Assembly (NCBI GenBank): GCA_028275265.1
Contig: JAPWUZ010000043.1
Span: forward strand, 1-13,383
Length of the DNA: 13,383 bases
Direction of reading: 5' to 3'
Origin: Armatimonadota bacterium
GTDB taxonomy: Bacteria; Armatimonadota; HRBIN16
In this document: positions 1 through 6,698 of the stretch, piece after piece
Position numbering within the stretch: position 1 is the first letter of the stretch
Layout: the number at the start of each line of letters is the position of its first letter
The notes under the pieces: model-generated
Told to the model about the DNA's origin: nothing
The model's database searches: none
Seen by the model: only the letters and a program-made list of their open reading frames with translations
Position numbers and translations under genes: made by a program

Positions 1-866
1 AAGTAACCCTTACTGAACTGATATTCATACATGCGGATGGTGTAGTACAGGTAAATCAGGATGGGCATCTGTATCAGCATGGGCAGACAGCCAGCAGCAG
101 GGTTTACCTTGTGCTGCTTGTACAGCTCCATAATCTTCTCGTTCAGCTCCTGCCCTTTATACCGCTCCCGCAGTCGCTTGACTTCCGGCTCCAGTTTCTT
201 CATTTCACGGATGGAGCGAAACCATGCCAGGCGCAGGGGCGTGAGCAACGCCATCACAATCAGCGTGAACAGCACAATCGCCACCCAGTAGCTCAGCCAG
301 GGCTGCCTGCCGGTCAGCGCGACCAGAATGTCCCAGAAGCGATAGGCGGGGTGGTTGCGGTTGCGCTCGTCGATGCGGCGCAGGATGGCTTCCAGCCGCT
401 GTTTGCCCTCCCCTTTGGCAATTACCGTGTCGCGGAACTCGTTCTCCACCCGACGATATGCCTCGAGGGCTTTTTGTTCCAGCTTGCTGCGTTCTTTCTC
501 GTCGGTGGTTTTCTGCATCCGCAGTTCGTAAAGCTCCCCGATGCGCAGGGTGGCTTCCGCGGCGATTTCACCGGTGCGGTACTGCTTGATGACCTCCTCA
601 TAGATTTTGAGGGCGTCATCGAAGCGGTCCATCTTGCGCATGTACATGGCAGCGAGGCGCAGCTTTGCCTCCGCCGCCAGCGGGCTGGAGCCCGCCTGTT
701 GAATCGCCTGCTGGTAAAGGTTTTCAGCCTCGGAGAACTTTCCCTGCGCCTCGTTCTGTTGTGCCTGTAGAAGCACGACGTCGGGTGATGGTTGCGAGGT
801 TTGTGCCAGAACCGGCACCGCGAGCCACGACAGCAGAAGTAGTAGTGCGAGCGATAACGTTCTCAA
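1..866 (-). CDS. yidC: YidC/Oxa1 membrane insertase with N-terminal TPR-like domain (partial, C-terminus off window)
   Basis: YidC inserts and folds inner-membrane proteins, alone or with SecYEG. Only the first 288 residues are present; the frame is open at the window edge. I chose a TTG start behind AGGAGAGG, which gives a signal peptide (residues 1-21, ending VLAQ). Residues 30-165 are helical with TPR-like spacing (AEAKLRLAAMY, DDALKIYEEVIKQY). A membrane helix follows near 192-212, then the cytoplasmic hairpin (MKKLEPEVKRLRERY) and the family signature VNPAAGCLPMLIQMPIL. Typical Gram-negative YidC carries a beta-sandwich periplasmic domain where this protein has helices. The motif that reads TFIVRGIMYPL in E. 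coli reads TLIVMALLTPL here, so the groove arginine (R366 in E. coli, R73 in Bacillus SpoIIIJ) is Met205. It is last in the rpmH-rnpA-yidD-yidC run, 108 bp after yidD. Family identity is secure; the effect of the substitution is unknown. Confidence 0.93.
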   Translation of the reverse strand, partial: MRTLSLALLLLLSWLAVPVLAQTSQPSPDVVLLQAQQNEAQGKFSEAENLYQQAIQQAGSSPLAAEAKLRLAAMYMRKMDRFDDALKIYEEVIKQYRTGEIAAEATLRIGELYELRMQKTTDEKERSKLEQKALEAYRRVENEFRDTVIAKGEGKQRLEAILRRIDERNRNHPAYRFWDILVALTGRQPWLSYWVAIVLFTLIVMALLTPLRLAWFRSIREMKKLEPEVKRLRERYKGQELNEKIMELYKQHKVNPAAGCLPMLIQMPILIYLYYTIRMYEYQFSKGY

Positions 867-974
867 CGGAACTGACCTCTCCTGTAAGAACTATTTTTCA
901 CCGGAAGCCTCCCGTTGCGAAAGACACCTCCGGCATGACGAAAGTTCGATTGCCTGTTTCAGCCTGCCCCCCCG

Positions 975-1229
975 TTATCTGCGCGTTCTGTGCTGGCGGG
1001 GAGGCACAGGGTCGTATCCGCCGGGCGAGAAAGGATGACACCGCAGGATACGCCGCACGCCCAGCCACAGCCCGCGTATCACACCGTGTTCGAGTATCGC
1101 CTGTGCGGTATATTCCGAACAGGTCGGGGTAAAGCGGCACACAGGCGGAGTGAAGCGCGACACACGTTGATACAGTCGAATAATGCCGACTAAAGCCCTT
1201 TGCCACCGTGTTGGGTGGGGCGCAGTCAT
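975..1229 (-). CDS. yidD: YidD membrane protein insertion efficiency factor
   Basis: This is an 84-residue YidD protein, a small membrane-associated factor that helps YidC-dependent insertion. The family core is intact: an amphipathic N-terminal helix (ALVGIIRLYQRV), the cysteine motif PPVCRFTPTCSEYTAQAI, then HGVIRGLWLGVRRILRCHPFSPGGYDPVP. The length matches the family. The ATG overlaps the rnpA stop as ATGA (1226-1229), so translation is probably coupled, and a GGAGAGAGAG stretch in the end of rnpA can act as ribosome binding site. Its position between rnpA and yidC is the classical one. Confidence 0.95.
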   Translation of the reverse strand: MTAPHPTRWQRALVGIIRLYQRVSRFTPPVCRFTPTCSEYTAQAILEHGVIRGLWLGVRRILRCHPFSPGGYDPVPPRQHRTRR

Positions 1230-1576
1230 GGCTCTACACTCTCTCTCCAGACCTTCGCGCTGCGGAACAGACTCTGCATCTCCCGCAGCAGCTGGTGATA
1301 GTCTGCTTCACCGGCGTTCTTGCGGGCAACGAACACCGCGTCGAAACCGTCTATCAGAACGGGCAGGCACTCCCGACACGCTGCGCGCAGACGCCTTTTA
1401 ACCCGGTTGCGCACCACCGCTTTCCCGACCTTCTTGCCCACCACAAAGCCGAATCTGCGCCCGCCTGGCTGCGGGCGCACGTGCAGCACTAAATGCGCCT
1501 GAGCGTACGCCTTGCCCTCACTATAGCACGCAAGAAAGTCCTTGCGTCGGCGAAGACGCTCACGGCGGGGAAGCAC
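1226..1576 (-). CDS. rnpA: Ribonuclease P protein component
   Basis: This is the 116-residue basic protein subunit of RNase P, which binds the catalytic RNA and the tRNA 5' leader during precursor processing. Family marks are LRRRKDF near the N-terminus, FGFVVGKKVGKAVVRNR and the RNR signature followed by VKRRLRAACRE. The start is GTG, 12 bases after the rpmH stop and behind GAGGAGAG. The gene lies between rpmH and yidD and overlaps yidD by four bases. Length and motif order are normal. The RNA subunit gene is not in this window. Confidence 0.96.
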   Translation of the reverse strand: MLPRRERLRRRKDFLACYSEGKAYAQAHLVLHVRPQPGGRRFGFVVGKKVGKAVVRNRVKRRLRAACRECLPVLIDGFDAVFVARKNAGEADYHQLLREMQSLFRSAKVWRESVEP

Positions 1577-1588
1577 AGGCTCTCCTCG

Positions 1589-1759
1589 TTAAGAGTGTTC
1601 CGGACCGAAATGGCGGCAGGTATCCGATACCGTCAGCCGATGACGACCCTTCAAACGGCGCCGCTTCAGCACGTTGCGCCCGTCTTTCGTGCGCATGCGG
1701 GCACGAAAACCGTGCACCTTGCGCCGATGACGATTATTCGGTTGATAGGTACGTTTCAT
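1589..1759 (-). CDS. rpmH: 50S ribosomal protein L34, with C-terminal extension
   Basis: A 56-residue L34 starting MKRTYQPNNRHRRKVHGF, followed by RARMRTKDGRNVLKRRRLKGR, which is the whole family core. Most bacterial L34 proteins are about 44-47 residues, so this one carries roughly 10-12 extra residues at the end (SDTCRHFGPEHS). The ATG lies 26 bases inside the 3' end of tlyA, in another frame. A GGAGG site precedes it. It probably has its own promoter inside tlyA (1788-1817) besides readthrough from upstream. rnpA follows after 12 bases. Confidence 0.95.
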   Translation of the reverse strand: MKRTYQPNNRHRRKVHGFRARMRTKDGRNVLKRRRLKGRHRLTVSDTCRHFGPEHS

Positions 1760-2513
1760 GCCTCTTGCGTTCCTCCGTCAACAGGGAATTATAACACAAA
1801 CGCCTTCCCTCGCGCAAGCGCAGCCAGTACTCGCGGTTGCCCTCTTCGCCTGCCACCGGGCACTCGAAGGCATCGACCACCATCCATCCCTTTCCCCGAC
1901 ACCAGGCGACAAAATCCTGCAGGATTCGCTCACGTGCCTGTGCGGAACGCATCACGCCCTTCTTCGTGAGATGTGGTGCCTCAAACTGCGGTTTCAGCAA
2001 CGCCCATACCTCGCCGTTCTCGTGCAGCCAGCGGAACAACCCGGGCAGCACCTCTTTCAGGGAGACAAAGGAAACATCCACGACAACCAGATTCACCCTC
2101 TCCGGCAGTGCGCGGAGACTGCGGGCATCCGTGTCCTCAAGCGACACCACGCGAGGGTCCTCACGCAGGCGAGGGTGCAGCTGTCCGTGACCCGCTTCGA
2201 TGGCGTAAACCTTCGCTGCGCCGTGCTGTAGCAGGCAGTCGGTGAAACCTCCCGTGCACGCACCGACATCGGCGCACACCAGACCCTGCACGTCGACATT
2301 CCATCGCAGAAGCGCAGCTTCCAGCTTTTCGCCCCCACGCCCTACATACTTCGGCTGACTAAGCAGGGTAACCGTACTCTCGGGCTGGACGGGCGTGGCG
2401 GGCTTGGTGACCGGCTTACCATCCACCAGCACCGCGCCCGCGCGAATCAGACCCTGCGCCTTTTCACGGCTTTCGACCAGTCCCTGTTCCACCAGCAGCC
2501 TGTCCAGCCGCAT
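1734..2513 (-). CDS. tlyA: TlyA-family rRNA (cytidine-2'-O)-methyltransferase / hemolysin A-like protein
   Basis: A 259-residue TlyA-like protein. Known members methylate cytidines of 16S/23S rRNA using S-adenosylmethionine. Residues 1-60 form an S4 RNA-binding domain (MRLDRLLVEQGLVESREKA, GAVLVDGKPV). An FtsJ/RrmJ-like Rossmann fold follows: VGRGGEKLEAAL, the SAM-binding loop DVGACTGGFTDCLL, acidic VVVDVSFVSLKEVLP, the catalytic-type lysine in ALLKPQFEA, and KKGVMR. The ATG chosen puts the S4 domain at the N-terminus and lies five bases after the stop of the upstream SIMPL gene; a longer frame to 2573 would invade that gene. The 3' end overlaps rpmH by 26 bases. Hemolysin is a historical name; the rRNA methyltransferase role is preferred. 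Confidence 0.93.
   Translation of the reverse strand: MRLDRLLVEQGLVESREKAQGLIRAGAVLVDGKPVTKPATPVQPESTVTLLSQPKYVGRGGEKLEAALLRWNVDVQGLVCADVGACTGGFTDCLLQHGAAKVYAIEAGHGQLHPRLREDPRVVSLEDTDARSLRALPERVNLVVVDVSFVSLKEVLPGLFRWLHENGEVWALLKPQFEAPHLTKKGVMRSAQARERILQDFVAWCRGKGWMVVDAFECPVAGEEGNREYWLRLREGRRLCYNSLLTEERKRHETYLSTE
1788..1817 (-). promoter_or_regulatory. Sigma-70-type promoter for rpmH-rnpA-yidD-yidC, inside tlyA
   Basis: On the minus strand TTGCGC (1812-1817) and a perfect TATAAT (1788-1793) are 18 bases apart, with an extended TG one base before the -10. It lies inside the last codons of tlyA and about 30 bases ahead of the rpmH start. Recognised by pattern only. Confidence 0.65.
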
Positions 2514-2518
2514 GGGTG

Positions 2519-3295
2519 CTACTCGGCGTAAAACGTGGCGTTCACCTGTACATATACCCGCAGCGGCTGCCACTTGACGCCGCCAGGAGTGAAAGAGGGA
2601 CTGACGGGCAGCGTGGGGTTGCTCGGCTCTTTAACGTCCAGCCGTACCATCTTTACCCGGCTTTTGCCCAGCTGCCTCGCGGCGGCTTCCGCCATCTTAC
2701 GCGCCTTCGCCACACCATCCTGCACCGCCTGCCGCTTCAGACGCTCCATATCCTGTGCGCGGAACTCCACCAGCACTTCCTGATAGACCGGCGCGCTACC
2801 GATGCCGCCGAAGCCACCGCTATAGCCTCCAGCGCCGGTGATACCCTGTCGGGAAGTGTATTCGCTGAGCGCATCCAGTATCCGGAACAGCGTGTCCAGC
2901 CTGTCTTCGCTAATCGGCATCCGCAAGCTGTAACTGTGAGACGCCTCGAAACGGCGATGTCGGGTGGTACCTGTGCCCTCGCCCGCGTCGGCGGTCGCGG
3001 GCAGCATAGAGGGTGCAACTTCCGACACCTCTTCTTTCAGCATATCCCTGCCGATTCCCAGCGGAGCCAGCTTCGCCGTAACCTGCTGCAGGAGGCGACG
3101 TACCTCCTGACGTGCTTCCACCGAGCTCTCTCCTTGCCCTCTCAGCGTGAAATACACGACCACGCGGTCGGGCAGTGCCTGTGCCTCTCCCGTAGCCGAC
3201 ACAGAGATGGGAGTGCTCGTTTGCGGGAGGGAAGGCTTCTGGGCAGCGCTGACGAAGAGGGCAATACCCAGCACAAGCATCATGGTGCATCTCAT
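2519..3295 (-). CDS. SIMPL-domain (DUF541) exported protein
   Basis: A 258-residue protein with an N-terminal signal peptide (hydrophobic MLVLGIALFVSAAQ), so probably periplasmic or cell-surface. The mature part reads like the SIMPL/DUF541 family: ISVSATGEAQALPDRVVVYFTL at the start, then long alternating strands and helices (VEARQEVRRLLQQVTAKL, KRQAVQDGVAKARKMAEAAA), ending LRVYVQVNATFYAE. Such proteins form oligomeric beta-rich assemblies of uncertain function. The ATG is taken because it begins the signal peptide and a GAGGAGG lies just upstream; a much longer frame to 3571 lacks these. A glycine-rich stretch (GAGGYSGGFGGIG) in the middle is a loop insertion. It is first in the minus-strand operon, five bases before tlyA. 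Confidence 0.88.
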   Translation of the reverse strand: MRCTMMLVLGIALFVSAAQKPSLPQTSTPISVSATGEAQALPDRVVVYFTLRGQGESSVEARQEVRRLLQQVTAKLAPLGIGRDMLKEEVSEVAPSMLPATADAGEGTGTTRHRRFEASHSYSLRMPISEDRLDTLFRILDALSEYTSRQGITGAGGYSGGFGGIGSAPVYQEVLVEFRAQDMERLKRQAVQDGVAKARKMAEAAARQLGKSRVKMVRLDVKEPSNPTLPVSPSFTPGGVKWQPLRVYVQVNATFYAE

Positions 3296-3365
3296 TGTTT
3301 GTCTCTTTCCTCCTCTGCCTGAAGGTAGTCGGGGATTTTGCAGGCACCTGTTCTTCACCCCACTC

Positions 3366-3394
3366 ACTATAGCACAAACCGGTAATTGCTTCAA
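3366..3394 (-). promoter_or_regulatory. Sigma-70-type promoter for the SIMPL-tlyA operon
   Basis: On the minus strand TTGAAG (3389-3394), a 17-base spacer and TATAGT (3366-3371), with extended TGC before the -10. It lies about 70 bases upstream of the SIMPL start and fits the consensus well. Confidence 0.6.
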
Positions 3395-3476
3395 GACAAC
3401 AACAGGGTAAGTTGCCTTGTTTCGATGGAGCTGCAGGGTGTTTTGCCGTGTCTGCCGGTCGGCGCAGCATCCGGTA

Positions 3477-3506
3477 TTTCGATGGCGAGTCGGGGTACAA
3501 TATAGT
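3477..3506 (+). promoter_or_regulatory. Possible promoter for the TPR-folP operon
   Basis: TTTCGA (3477-3482), an 18-base spacer and TATAGT (3501-3506), about 90 bases before the TPR start. The -35 is weak. A consensus TTGACA lies at 3513-3518 but lacks a fitting -10 downstream. The stretch 3296-3596 otherwise holds no gene; TTTCGATGG occurs twice (3420 and 3477). Confidence 0.35.
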
Positions 3507-3596
3507 AACGGGTTGACACGCCAGAAGGAACAGGAAAACCAGCTTCGGCGTCGAAAAGGTATCTGCTCCATTCAGGCGTGAGCAAGGAGGAGACGG

Positions 3597-4382
3597 ATGA
3601 GACCGACGGAGCGCTCCGCCGGACAAACCAACGAAGCCAGAGGGCTGCTGCGGCAAGCTCAGGAACTGGCACAACAGGGTGACTATACTGCCGCCCTCGC
3701 GATGATTCGGCGAGCCATGCAGAGCGGGGCGGATGAATATACCTGCTATATGCACATCGCCGCGCTGGAGTGGCAACGCCAGCGAACGGATGCGGCGATG
3801 CTGGCACTGCAACACGCCATCGAACTGCAACCGCACCGCACCGATGCCCGCGAGAAGATGGCAGAACTGTATCTGGAGGCGGGCGAGGTAGACGCTGCCA
3901 TTGAACAAGCCGCACAGGTTCTCCGCCGCGACCCGGATAACGTCACCGTGCGCCCGCTGCTGGTCGCAGCGCATCTGGAAAAGGGTGACTGGGAGTCCGC
4001 CCTGCGTGTGCTGGACGACCTGATTGCACGTGCCCCCAACGAGCCCATCTATCACTTTCATCAGGCACAGGTGTTTCAGGAACTGGGGCAGTGGGGGCTT
4101 GCGCTTATCGCCTATGACCGCGTGGTGGAAATCGGCACCGACCGGGAACTGGCTGAGCGCGCCTCGGAAGCGATAGCCATGCTTGACCGCATCCAGATTG
4201 ACCATATTGTGACCCTCGTGCTGGAAGACCCTCAGTTCCGGCGACAGATTCAGGAAGACCTTGAAGGTGCGCTGATAGACCGCCAGTTCGCGTTGAGCCG
4301 AACGGGCATGATCGCACTGCGCATGATTTTGAGCCAGATGCCGGATAACGAACTTCCATGGAAACCGGTTCTGTACCACTGA
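3597..4382 (+). CDS. Tetratricopeptide repeat protein
   Basis: A 261-residue cytosolic protein with no signal peptide or membrane helix. Five contiguous 34-residue TPR units cover residues 13-46, 47-80, 81-114, 115-148 and 149-182, each with the W/L-G-Y-A-P pattern (for example QGDYTAALAMIRRA and LGQWGLALIAYDRV). A non-repeat helical tail (183-261, LEDPQFRRQIQEDLEGAL) follows. TPR arrays bind protein partners; no partner is evident. AAGGAGGAG precedes the ATG at good spacing. Its last 25 bases overlap the start of folP, which suggests co-transcription rather than a role in folate synthesis. Confidence 0.85.
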   Translation: MRPTERSAGQTNEARGLLRQAQELAQQGDYTAALAMIRRAMQSGADEYTCYMHIAALEWQRQRTDAAMLALQHAIELQPHRTDAREKMAELYLEAGEVDAAIEQAAQVLRRDPDNVTVRPLLVAAHLEKGDWESALRVLDDLIARAPNEPIYHFHQAQVFQELGQWGLALIAYDRVVEIGTDRELAERASEAIAMLDRIQIDHIVTLVLEDPQFRRQIQEDLEGALIDRQFALSRTGMIALRMILSQMPDNELPWKPVLYH

Positions 4383-5215
4383 ACCACGTTCGCCGCCTCC
4401 AGCAAACCGTGCGTCAACGCACTGTCATCATGGGCATACTCAATGTGACCCCAGACTCGTTCTACGACGGTGGACGGTATGCTCGGGCAGAAGCGGCGGT
4501 GCAGCACGCCCTGCAGATGGTGCAGGACGGCGCGGACATCGTCGATATTGGCGGCGAGAGCACCCGCCCGGGTAGTCAGCCGGTTCCCGAAGAGGAAGAG
4601 CTGCGGCGGGTGTTGCCGGTCATCGAGGCGGTGCGCGGGCAGGTAGATGTGCCTATCTCCATCGACACCACCAAATCGCGCGTTGCTGAGCGGGCGTTGC
4701 AGGCAGGGGCGTGCATGGTGAACGACATCTCGGGGCTTGGTTTCGACCCGCGTATGGCAGAGGTCGTCGCGCGGCACGGTGCGCTGTGCTGTGTCATGCA
4801 TATTCAGGGCACACCGCAAACCATGCAACAAAACCCGCAATATGAAGATGTGGTGCGCGACATCAGCCGCTATTTCGAAGAGCGTCTCGCGTTGGCGGAA
4901 CGGGCAGGCATCCTGCGCGAGAACATCTGGCTGGACCCGGGCATCGGCTTTGGCAAAACGGTGGAACACAACCTCGAAATCCTGCGCCGCCTGCGCGAGT
5001 TCACCGCTTTTGGCTTGCCCATCCTCATCGGCACCTCACGCAAGTCGTTCATCGGCAAGATTCTGGGTGACCTGCCCCCCGAAGAGCGACTGGAGGGCAC
5101 GGCGGCGACGGTGGCTATCGCTATCATGAACGGCGCGAACGCCGTGCGCGTGCACGACGTGCGAGAGATGGTGCGCGTAGCGAGGATGACCGACGCGGTG
5201 TGCCGGCGTCTGTAG
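4358..5215 (+). CDS. folP: Dihydropteroate synthase
   Basis: A 285-residue DHPS that joins 6-hydroxymethyl-7,8-dihydropterin pyrophosphate to p-aminobenzoate, giving dihydropteroate in folate synthesis; it is the target of sulfonamides. All family blocks are present in order: IMGILNVTPDSFYDGG (pyrophosphate loop), DIVDIGGESTRPGS, ISIDTTKSRVAERAL, VNDISG, CVMHIQGTPQTMQ, LDPGIGFGKTVEHN, LIGTSRKSFIGK and the C-terminal AVRVHDV. The ATG overlaps the TPR gene by 25 bases, and about 20 residues precede the first conserved strand, a normal lead. No other folate gene lies nearby. It converges with the macro-domain gene, with 20 bases between stops. Confidence 0.97.
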   Translation: METGSVPLNHVRRLQQTVRQRTVIMGILNVTPDSFYDGGRYARAEAAVQHALQMVQDGADIVDIGGESTRPGSQPVPEEEELRRVLPVIEAVRGQVDVPISIDTTKSRVAERALQAGACMVNDISGLGFDPRMAEVVARHGALCCVMHIQGTPQTMQQNPQYEDVVRDISRYFEERLALAERAGILRENIWLDPGIGFGKTVEHNLEILRRLREFTAFGLPILIGTSRKSFIGKILGDLPPEERLEGTAATVAIAIMNGANAVRVHDVREMVRVARMTDAVCRRL

Positions 5216-5239
5216 ATACGATGCGTGCGTCGTCTCTAC
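5212..5239. terminator. Hairpin holding both convergent stop codons (possible bidirectional terminator)
   Basis: GTAGA-T-ACGA pairs with TCGT-C-TCTAC around the 8-base loop TGCGTGCG, a nine-pair stem with one T-C mismatch. The folP TAG (5213-5215) and the macro-gene TAG (5236-5238, minus strand) lie in opposite arms. There is no U-tract, so intrinsic termination is uncertain. Confidence 0.4.
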
Positions 5240-5784
5240 CGGTATTGTGCCAGCGCGTGTCGGTACGCCTCCAGATGCGCCTTCTCCCAGCAGGCGATGA
5301 GCGCGGTTTGCAACCTGCTCTGGTTGCGCTGGATCGCCTGAAGGATGGCTTGGGCGCATTCCTCGGCGCTCCATCCCACCAACTGCCCGGTGAAGTCCGG
5401 GAAAATCACGCGGCGCGCCCCCAACTCTTCACACCGTTTGATTGCGCTGTCCAGCGCGGCTGCCAGCAGTTCCGGTGTGGCAATCAGTTGTTCGTTCAGA
5501 GGGTTGGCGTGTACAATATAGCGCACACGTAACATTCCTGCGCCGGTGTGTATTGCCTCTCCCGGAGGCAGTGGCGCGTAACGGCGGGCTTCATCTTCCA
5601 CCATGTCGCCCGCTTCGTCGCGCACACGTTTGCTCACCCGCGCCCCCATCCACAGAAGGCGATTGGAGAGCAGTATCAATGCATCTGCCCGCAGGTGGCG
5701 CAGGTAGAGCACATGGTACAGCTCCACAGTACATTGTCCCACCCGCTCGCGCAAGACAGGTTTTGGCGAGAAACCGAACAGCAT
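5236..5784 (-). CDS. Divergent macro-domain protein
   Basis: A 182-residue protein with recognisable macro-domain order. ADALILLSNRLLWMGARV (33-50) matches the DAIVNAAN..L..GGGV block, GEAIHTGAGML..RYIVHA (75-93) matches the middle strands, and ARRVIFPDFTGQLVGWSAEECA (123-143) the FPALGTGVGG-type loop. Macro domains bind ADP-ribose, or cleave it from proteins and O-acetyl-ADP-ribose. Here the first loop keeps Asp34 and Asn41 but GGGV is reduced to GARV, and the second glycine loop is also altered, so ligand or activity may differ. It starts 11 bases after the D-aminopeptidase stop, within a shared TAAGGAGG stop/ribosome site, so the two are co-translated. The fold is fairly sure; the function is not. 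Confidence 0.72.
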   Translation of the reverse strand: MLFGFSPKPVLRERVGQCTVELYHVLYLRHLRADALILLSNRLLWMGARVSKRVRDEAGDMVEDEARRYAPLPPGEAIHTGAGMLRVRYIVHANPLNEQLIATPELLAAALDSAIKRCEELGARRVIFPDFTGQLVGWSAEECAQAILQAIQRNQSRLQTALIACWEKAHLEAYRHALAQYR

Positions 5785-5790
5785 CTGCCA

Positions 5791-5798
5791 CCTCCTTA
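5791..5798 (-). promoter_or_regulatory. Ribosome binding site overlapping the dppA stop codon
   Basis: On the minus strand TAAGGAGG joins the dppA-like stop to the Shine-Dalgarno site of the macro-domain gene, whose ATG follows six bases later. It fixes the macro start and suggests coupled translation. Confidence 0.75.
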
Positions 5799-6578
5799 CA
5801 GCCAGTCAGAAAGGCGTTCAAAGACCGCCTCGGTGGTGTAAGCGTCGATGCGCCGCCAGCGAGTGTCCGCCAGCGACTGACGCTCGGCGTCTTCCATCCG
5901 CTTGTAATGAAGGCGTATGGTGACGGGGCTTTCCACCCGGAAAGGTTGCATCTCAAACAGTCGCGCCACCGCCCGTGTCACCCCTTCATATATTTCCTTC
6001 TCTACTTGCCTGGGGTGCTTGCTCAACGCAGCGTTCCAGCCAAAGCTCTGTTTGGTCACCACAGTCTCTACCCAGGGCAAAAACCGCTTCGCCTCGGCAA
6101 CGCATTTGTCGTCGCTGCTGACGAAGATAACCGGCACACCCGTCTCGCCTGCGACTGCCGCGTCGATCTCCACTTCGCCCATCTGCACTCCGTTGACTTC
6201 TATCCACTGGTAGGCTTTGGAGCTGTAGGAATGTGCCAGCACTGCGTTTGGCGTGTTGTCCATCGCGTGGTAGCCGATAAACAGCACGCCGTCGAAACTG
6301 TCATCCATACCCGGGTAACGGCGTCCAAACCCCACGCCCAGCGCAATCTCGACTCGCTCGTCCAGCTGGTCGTAATCGAGGTTGACGCCGCCTCCATGGC
6401 TGTCGGAGATAATGACCCGTTCTGCACCCGCATCGAAGAGGGCACGTGCTGCTGCGTTTGCCTCGCGCACGGCCTGCTGGCAGGCAAAGGCATAGTTGCG
6501 CGAATCGGTCAGCGTGCCTCCGGGTGCACCCACCACACAGGCTAACCCCTCACAGTCTACCGATACAAAGAAGCGCAT
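5796..6578 (-). CDS. dppA: M55-family D-aminopeptidase (DppA-like)
   Basis: A 260-residue zinc peptidase of family M55, which releases N-terminal D-amino acids from D-Ala-containing peptides such as those from cell-wall turnover. Ligand positions fit Bacillus DppA: Asp8 and Glu10 in SVDCEG, His61 in SDSHGGG, His104 in IGYHAMD, the nucleophile-region His116 in LAHSYSS and Glu135 in GEVEIDA. There is no signal peptide, so it is cytoplasmic. The ATG sits behind AGGAGGGG; an upstream extension to 7040 in the same frame crosses another gene and lacks family similarity. It is followed by the macro-domain gene, whose ribosome site overlaps its stop. No dipeptide transporter is adjacent, unlike the Bacillus dpp operon. 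Confidence 0.92.
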   Translation of the reverse strand: MRFFVSVDCEGLACVVGAPGGTLTDSRNYAFACQQAVREANAAARALFDAGAERVIISDSHGGGVNLDYDQLDERVEIALGVGFGRRYPGMDDSFDGVLFIGYHAMDNTPNAVLAHSYSSKAYQWIEVNGVQMGEVEIDAAVAGETGVPVIFVSSDDKCVAEAKRFLPWVETVVTKQSFGWNAALSKHPRQVEKEIYEGVTRAVARLFEMQPFRVESPVTIRLHYKRMEDAERQSLADTRWRRIDAYTTEAVFERLSDWL

Positions 6579-6698
6579 CCACCCCTCCTGAAGGATAGTT
6601 ACTGAACTGCTCGAATCTATTCGGCGCAGGGCAAAGAGGAAACCTGCCTGAAGAACTGCCAGCAAAGGCCGAGGTAAACCTGAGAGGAGGAACCAAAA

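Noticed and set aside
901..933. CCGGA/TCCGG inverted repeat between yidD and yidC
   Set aside because: The stem is only five pairs with a 23-base loop, too weak to call a regulatory hairpin.
898..1206. A 102-codon minus-strand frame overlapping yidD
   Set aside because: It is a frame-shifted reading of yidD with no family similarity; the yidD frame carries the complete signature.
3296..3571. N-terminal extension of the SIMPL gene to 3571
   Set aside because: It would cover the promoter and place the signal peptide in the middle of the protein; ATG at 3295 has a nearby ribosome site.
2910..4379. A 489-codon open frame on the minus strand opposite the TPR gene
   Set aside because: It lies antisense to a clear TPR protein, crosses the divergent promoter region and part of the SIMPL gene, and shows no recognisable domain.
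5442..6545. A 367-codon plus-strand open frame opposite dppA and the macro gene
   Set aside because: It is antisense to two well-supported genes and its translation is low-complexity His/Arg/Pro-rich with no motif.
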